Shown: piece after piece, positions 58,768 to 64,000 of the stretch
Position numbering within the stretch: position 1 is the stretch's first letter
How the letters are laid out: every line of letters starts with the position of its first letter
NCBI GenBank assembly: GCA_019633425.1
Contig: WSUB01000207.1
Coordinates: forward strand, 1 to 64,000
Direction of reading: 5' to 3'
DNA: 64,000 nt
Origin: Tulasnella sp. 424
Taxonomy: Eukaryota; Basidiomycota; Agaricomycetes; Cantharellales; Tulasnellaceae
Notes under the pieces: model-generated
What the model saw: the letters and a program-made list of their open reading frames with translations, nothing else
Told to the model about the DNA's origin: nothing
Database searches by the model: none
Translations under genes and position numbers: made by a program

Positions 58768-60102
58768 ATGGCGGAGTCATATCCAAGCATAAATCCTCTC
58801 AAGAGAAAGGGCGTTATTCAGGGAGAGTTTGGCTTCGGTCAGGGTGTTTCGCATTCAGTTGGGGAAGATGCTGAGGTACGGTCACCATTTCAACCGCTGA
58901 AGATACCCTTCCCGATGACTAACCCATCTGTACACCAGCCCATAGAAAAAAGAAGGAGAATTGAATCGGAAAATGTTGCAGGAAATCCCAGTTCATTCGG
59001 AATGGTCGATGAACCCTCTGTCCACCCCAGCATTCCGTTCGGGGAAGACGCCGAAGAACTTCAAGGAAACTTGTTAGCACCCGCACTGCCTATCCTCTCT
59101 GGGGGTTACGCGAATATTTATCTGGGCATATGGAGAAGTCCCGAAGGCACTCTAATGGATGTTGCCGTCAAAACGCTGAAGGCGATCCGGCCAACAACCA
59201 TGTCATGCAGACCTGACCCGATCGAGCTACATCAGTGAAGGGAGAAGGTGGGCAACCCCTAAAAGTTCTATCTCCAACTAATAGTAACGGTAATTACGAC
59301 ATTTGGAATACAGCGCCTGAAACGTGAGGTCGCTGTTTGGACCCGACTCATTCATCCAAACGTCCACCCTTTGCTGGGGTTTAGAACCCGGCCCGAACCT
59401 TGTCTCGTCAGTCCATGGTGTCAAAATGGAAATTTGGTGAACTATCTCGACAACAGTCCTAGTCTCTCCCGGTCAGACAAGCTCCAGCTGGTCGGTTCTT
59501 TTATGAAAGTTTTCCCCTGTGCGTTATGTGCTCACTCCAGTTGTTCTAGCTGGTACAGACTGCACGCGGACTTGCTTTTCTTCACTCTCAGTTGCCTCCT
59601 ATCTGCCACGCTGACATTAAACCTGAGAATGTCCTCGTGAACGATTTGTGCGAGGCATCATTATCTGATTTTGGTTTAAGTCGGGTCATCCAGGAGCTTG
59701 ATGCTTCGACCGGTTTTACCACTGGGGACAGGCCTAAAGGGAGCCAAAACTATATGGCCCCGGAGCTATTCGAAGAGGAAAATTCGAAGGCAACATTAGA
59801 AACCGATGTGTACGCTTTCGGTGGACTGGCGCTGGCGGTACGTCTTCAAACTGGGCCGTTAGGCAGCAAACTTAGGGCTTGGTGATCAGGTAATGAGCGG
59901 CAGCCCTCCATTTGCTCAGATCAAGTCGCCCGCAAAAGTCCTATTTCGCATAGTAAATGGAATGCACCCGAAACCAGAGGAGCATCCAGGCCTACAGCTC
60001 AATGACCCTCTTTGGTTTATAATACTTCTATGCTGGGACCGCGAACCTCGGACTCGCCCCACGATAAGTGATGTCGCGATTAATGTTGGCGCTTCCTGCT
60101 GA
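58768..60102 (+). CDS. TKL-type protein kinase, copy 2 (start displaced, likely decaying)
   Basis: A paralogue of the kinase at 53221. Its original ATG was cut by the 554-bp insertion and the next one is at 58768 (MAESYPSINPLKRK). The first exon is open to about 59236 (LSGGYANIYLGIW, DVAVKTLKAI), without the frame problem of copy 1. A splice follows but, as in copy 1, the donor after IELHQ is wrong (CAGTGA). Then RLKREVAVWTRLIHPNVHPL, SPWCQNGNLVNYLD, an intron to about 59554, and the catalytic loop CHADIKPENVLVN with DFGLSRV and NYMAPELF. An intron 59838-59888 leads to VMSGSPPFAQIKSP and the end REPRTRP. The HRD arginine is alanine. Function as an active kinase is doubtful without expression data. 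Confidence 0.55.
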
Positions 60103-60249
60103 ACGATATTCTGCGGACCCACTCAGCTGACCTTTGTTTCTACCCTTGAATTTAGTTAAGGGAGCAAAAGAAAACCTACATTGACCTAGAACGTCGCCCA
60201 CCTCTGCCCAACAGCGCACAATCAGACTTTAAACCGCTCCAGTCTATAG

Positions 60250-60710
60250 TACAGCCTGGCTCCACTGTTCAGGGACCCCTTCCTGATTCACTATTCGAGG
60301 ATATAAAACTGCCAGCTAAACCGACTACACAAGGGACGCACAGCAACATATACAAAGTTCTATTACAGGAAAATGAGGTAGTAAGAACTTTATGTGTCAG
60401 AGTATTTCGGATACGTGGCCTGGATGTGGATCCGAACGTCACTGCCGAAGAGCGGTTCGAAAGGGTGAGTTTGTCTCGTATCCTTACGAAATCTAGCCCC
60501 GAACACTTTAACCTAATTCGGGTTGATTTAACAGCGGATCAGGAGGGAAGCTCTAGTTTGGACCGCTGCCAAGCACCCGAATGTTCTCCCGCTCCTTGGA
60601 TATCAAATGGTCGAGGGTACTCCCTGGCTTATCTCTCCTTGGGTTAGTAATGGAAACCTGGCTGCGTACCTGAAGAGTCATGATGTCTCCAGGCTGGAGA
60701 AGCTGAAGAT
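60250..60710 (+). pseudogene. TKL-type kinase fragment (N-lobe only)
   Basis: Downstream of copy 2, the frame PLPDSLFEDIKLPAKPTTQG, HSNIYKVLLQENEVVR and VRVFRI is followed by an intron, about 60464-60540. It continues REALVWTAAKHPNVLPLLG, WLISPWVSNGNLAAYLKSH and ends at a donor near 60712. The C-lobe (catalytic loop, DFG) is not found within the next kilobase. It belongs to a different subgroup from copies 1 and 2. Confidence 0.6.
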
Positions 60711-61114
60711 GGTGAGTGCTGTGCATGGGAAAATTCATGTTTTGGCCACTATGAGTCTAGTGGCTGGGATTTTCAACCTTCGCTGATGATGCAGAACTGG
60801 CCCTTACCAAGGACGATTGAACCGTGAGATCTAGCGGAACTCGGGAAATCTGGCCATGTGATTCCATGGCGCTAAAACCCCTCATTTTGCAACATAATCC
60901 CAGCGTTGGATTTAAGTGTCTCCTATGCCAAAAGTCCAGCGGCACACGGTAGATGCGACAAGTTTGTCCCCACCTGCAATGACAGCTTTAACCGTGGCCA
61001 CTGGGTAATCTGAACATGGGGCTGGTTCGATTGGGCCAGGTGAGTTTACTTCTTATGTAAGTGTAACCTCTGCAATTGCCGTGTTCGGTTGGGGAGCTGC
61101 ATCAGGTCGGATTG

Positions 61115-61294
61115 CTTTATAGCGCGCTTTCCTGGTGATATCGACCGGTCTGACTGATTATAGCTCCCAGGTATCCTGATCAGGAAAGTAAATGAATGGC
61201 GTCACTTTATAGCGCGCTTTCTCGGTGATATCGACCGGTCTGGCTGATTACAGCTCCCAGGTATCCGGATCAGGAAAGTGAACGAACGGTGTAA
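61115..61294. repeat. 90-bp tandem duplication, two copies
   Basis: ctttatagcgcgctttc begins at 61115 and again at 61205, and the two 90-bp units agree at nearly all positions (gatatcgaccggtctg, agctcccaggtatcc). The flanks 60720-61110 and 61295-61459 contain nothing recognised; a purine-rich run lies at 61370-61420. Confidence 0.8.
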
Positions 61295-61459
61295 TTAGAC
61301 TAGTAAAGATGATTAAGTTACCAAAAGGGGAGTAGCTAAAGCTGAGACAAACTGAAACGAGGGTATTCGGAGATAAAAGGGCAAAATGAAAGGGCAAAAG
61401 AAAGGAAAGGGGGCGGTCGGATGCGCACGCACCAGCGCAAAACAGCCTATTACTTATAA

Positions 61460-62334
61460 TTAATCATCCTCATCTTCCTCGTCGTCATTCTCGTCTTCGT
61501 TGTTGTCAATGATGTTGCTCGCAGAATCGTTGTCACCTGAGGTTCCTGCTTTCTTTCTACGGTTGCGGGTTTTCCTCTTGTTCTGCATGCAACTGATGAC
61601 GAGTTCGCGAGCGGGCCAATCCCCTTCAAATCTCTTGAGGTACGGGTTCTGTTCCTTGACCTAGGGGAGCACAGCAGGGTGAAAACTACGTTAGCAAAGT
61701 TGTTTATCTAGAGCATATGAAAGAACATACCATGCGGTAACAGTCGGTAAGGCGAGAGGCCTCCTGCCGATGGAATGTCTTCTTCCAGTCGAGTCCCGCC
61801 GCTGTTATTGCCTCTCGGACGCTTGCCAGGATAGTGAGATACATGTCGGTGTTGCCCTCAAGTTGAAGTGCCTTGCGGAGCGTCCACCCTTTCTTGCCAC
61901 GCTCGCCATCCGGACGAGGGATAAGTCGGGCGTCTTGCAGGGTCTTCTCCTTGACATACATCGACTTGTACTTGCGGTACTTGCGGACGGACTCCTCGGC
62001 AACTTTGAGGGAGGCTAGAGGGGTAGAGATGAGTGGGGGTCAGACCGAATTTCGTGCCGAGATAAAAAGACACGAAGATACAGAGTAAGGACATACCTCG
62101 GGTCTCCTCAAGTTCACGAGCAAGCATGGCGATCTGTTCCTTGGTCGAGAGGCGGGCCTTCTTGCTAGGTCGAGTTGCCAGGGCGGTTTCGGCCTGGGCA
62201 TCGTCGACGGTTTCAGCTGGCGACGCTGGGGAAGCTTGCTGAGGTGGAGCGGCAGGGGGCTGCGATTCAGGAGCGGAGGTTGCTGCTTCCGCATCAACGG
62301 CAGCGGCGGTTCTCTTACGGGTGTTGCGAGCCAT
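61460..62334 (-). CDS. Uncharacterised protein with basic core and acidic tail (240 aa, or 334 aa with an upstream start)
   Basis: Three exons on the minus strand, 62097-62334, 61731-62014 and 61460-61660, in phase, 240 residues. The N-terminus (MARNTRKRTAAAVDAE) is basic then Ala/Pro-rich; a coiled-coil-like stretch (TKEQIAMLARELEETR) leads to the conserved core VRKYRKYKSMYVKEKT, WTLRKALQLEGNTDMYLTIL, WKKTFHRQEASRLTDCYRMV and KEQNPYLKRFEGDWPARELV. It ends in a nuclear-signal-like basic run (KRKTRNRRKK) and a strongly acidic tail (ENDDEEDEDD). I recall similar uncharacterised proteins in many mushrooms. The frame stays open upstream to an ATG at 62616, which would add 94 residues, so the start is undecided. 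Nuclear location is a guess from charge. Confidence 0.75.
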
Positions 62335-62616
62335 GAGACGATGGGTTAAAAGAAGAAAACGAGCGACAGGGATACGAGGGAAAAGTGTATGAGGGGAGTC
62401 ACAGCATGTACAAGTTGCGGAGCATGGTCCTATTTCAATGGTGATGTCGGGGCTGGAGGATCTTGGGGTTTCGAGGTCGCTGGTGTCATCGTCACTGTCA
62501 TCGGCGATTTCAGACACTGTGACTGCAGGCGAGGTTGTACATGATGAAAAAAATGTGGAGGTTGAAGGTCCGTCGCTGGGCGCTGATGCGTTCAACGCTA
62601 ACTCGACAGCTTCCAT

Positions 62617-63020
62617 CCAATCAAAGTCCTACCCATCGTCATGCGATCCAAAGTTTTTGAGATCGACCTGTGCATACCTGGGTTTTTTGGACACCTGACT
62701 CACCTCCGGTTTGGACATTTTGGGAATGGCGTGATTTTGAGGTTGTGATGCAGGCGACGTTGAAGCGATTTGTTCCTGGAACTACCTGGGAGATTGAAAG
62801 CCGGGGACTTGAAGATGTCAGCAGAGCACGGCATTGAGGGTTTTATATTCAGTGGCATTGAGTGCGTGACCTGGGCTGGAACGTAATGGGAGTAGTTGAG
62901 AAAAAAACCTGAGGTGGTTCGCACGGTCAAGTTTGCCTTGCACTCGACCTTATACTAGCACTCAATATCCCAGACCCAAGATGCCCCAGCTTCCCCTTCA
63001 TCCTTGCTCTCTCGTTTTCG
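62617..63020. other. Divergent promoter region
   Basis: This lies between the minus-strand gene ending at 61460 and the plus-strand gene starting at 63021. Just upstream of 62616 the minus strand reads VSKKPRYAQVDLKNF before a stop, which may be a remnant or an unmodelled exon. Otherwise no gene is seen. Confidence 0.35.
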
Positions 63021-64000
63021 ATGGCTCAGGACAAAGATATCGAAGACAGTCTACCTCCGGCATACAAAGCAACTTTACCCGTCGCTCATATTCTTCGCTA
63101 TGAGATTTCATCGCCAACCGACCACACCTCAGGCTCAGCACTCCACTTCCCATCAAGTGCCCAGCCTTTTTGCAATGATCAAGCCCAGAGCGGGCCTCTA
63201 GCCTCTACAGCTGCCTACTCCAATGCTCCTGGAGGCTTCGCTTCAAGTGGTCAATCCGAAACACATGAGCATGCAATCGCGGTGCCTTGTTCTGTCTGCT
63301 TGCAACCTCAGGCAACATCTCCTATCCGCCTTACCTGCCGTCATACCATCTGCGCCAGTCATTCAAAGGAGTTTACCTTATCTTTCTGTCAGTGGTGTCG
63401 TGACTTTCCAGAGCTTGCCAGGGGCTCGATTGCGGACCTTCTCCGTGCTGGTCCCGGCGTCAGTTTCCCAGAGTATCAACTTGGTGAGCCAATTCGAAGC
63501 CCCTGCATCAAGCCTGATTGGATACCCAATGTACTTACATTTACATAAGGTAACTACTTTGCGTTTACCCAGGCCCATCATGAGGATACAGAGTCGGAGG
63601 ACGAGAAGAATGCTGCTTGCTCATCAGGATCATCTCCGTTCCTGAAGTCCCCAACTGGTGAGCAGTAAAGTCCGTGAGTAACTACGAGATATTCAATATC
63701 TAACTCCTCTAGGATCGGTTGTTGAAGCTATGTCTGGCGATTCTGGAACACTTTCCCCTCTGGCCGACAATACCCTGGACAACGGCATTCAATCAACAAC
63801 GGCAGGTATGTACTTGATTCTAACCCTCCTATGATCTGATATACTAACTTCTGCCAAAGATGTTGTAGTGCAGACAAACTCGCCCTCAGCACCCCAGCCT
63901 AGCGCCACTCATTCACTCCCAACCTCGTCCGCGGCTTGCCGGCGCTCTCCCAGCAGCACCTCGTTGGACTCATCGTCATCCGGGTCTTCCTATCGATCAT
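63021..64000 (+). CDS. RING-like zinc-finger protein (5' part; continues beyond the window)
   Basis: Exons 63021-63483, 63550-63657, 63713-63805 and 63860->64000, with GT-AG introns in matching phases. Residues 90-126 (CSVC, TCRHTIC, SHS, FCQWC) give ligands Cys90, Cys93, Cys106, His108, Cys111, His114, Cys123 and Cys126, a RING-like spacing that would suit a ubiquitin-ligase type finger. The region before it is Ser/Ala-rich; the region after it is acidic then Ser/Thr-rich (HHEDTESEDEKNAACSSGSS). The start MAQDKDIEDSLPPAY is the first ATG in the open frame. The 3' end lies outside the window, so the remaining domains are unknown. Confidence 0.65.

Noticed and set aside
1..64000. tRNA genes, rRNA genes or CRISPR-like arrays
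   Set aside because: No cloverleaf with A/B boxes, no rRNA-like conserved stretch and no regularly spaced short repeats were noticed by eye; a covariance-model scan was not possible.

Overview
The window is fungal nuclear DNA, almost certainly from a mushroom-forming basidiomycete (Agaricomycetes). The reasons are dense short GT-AG introns (about 50-120 nt), genes of 4-16 exons on both strands, a four-helix membrane domain of the DUF6535 type, expanded tyrosine-kinase-like kinases, PARP genes with zinc fingers, DOMON/cytochrome b561 genes, and a gag-like gene family I associate with this class. No tRNA, rRNA or CRISPR array was seen. All gene models were spliced by hand from open frames, splice signals and comparison between copies inside the window; no database was consulted, so family names rest on remembered motifs.

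Left third (1-22.5 kb): a tandem array. Each unit holds a DUF6535-type membrane protein gene, a small membrane protein gene, and, convergent to them, a PARP-type gene. Units 1 and 2 (1-4.0 kb, 4.5-10.1 kb) carry decayed PARP genes whose front half has been replaced by the 5' end of a SEC31-like COPII coat gene. Unit 3 (10.7-20.4 kb) has an intact PARP gene, but its small membrane gene was replaced by a 4.3 kb arm of an inverted duplication. A second, divergent intact PARP gene follows at 20.7-22.5 kb.

Middle (13.6-37.5 kb): five genes of one family (here called R1-R5). Each has a low-complexity N-terminus, a gag-like helical block and a conserved beta-rich C-terminal region, spread over 11-16 exons. 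R1 (minus) and R2 (plus) lie in the two inverted arms about 14 kb apart. R1 has gained a second C-terminal region and reads through in frame. R3 and R5 are intact, and R4 has one nonsense codon. The only coding link I can show between this family and the membrane/PARP array is physical: one family arm sits inside array unit 3.

Right third (38-64 kb): an HNH-type nuclease gene with a small frame lesion; five copies or fragments of a secreted DOMON plus cytochrome b561 gene (two intact, 486 and 481 aa); a 736 bp terminal-inverted-repeat element; a broken F-box/LRR-like gene; two near-complete TKL kinase copies and one fragment, one with a 554 bp insertion through its start codon; a 240-334 aa basic/acidic-tailed protein gene; and the start of a RING-like gene that runs off the window. 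The whole window behaves like a fast-turnover accessory region: nearly every family is present as both working and broken copies.
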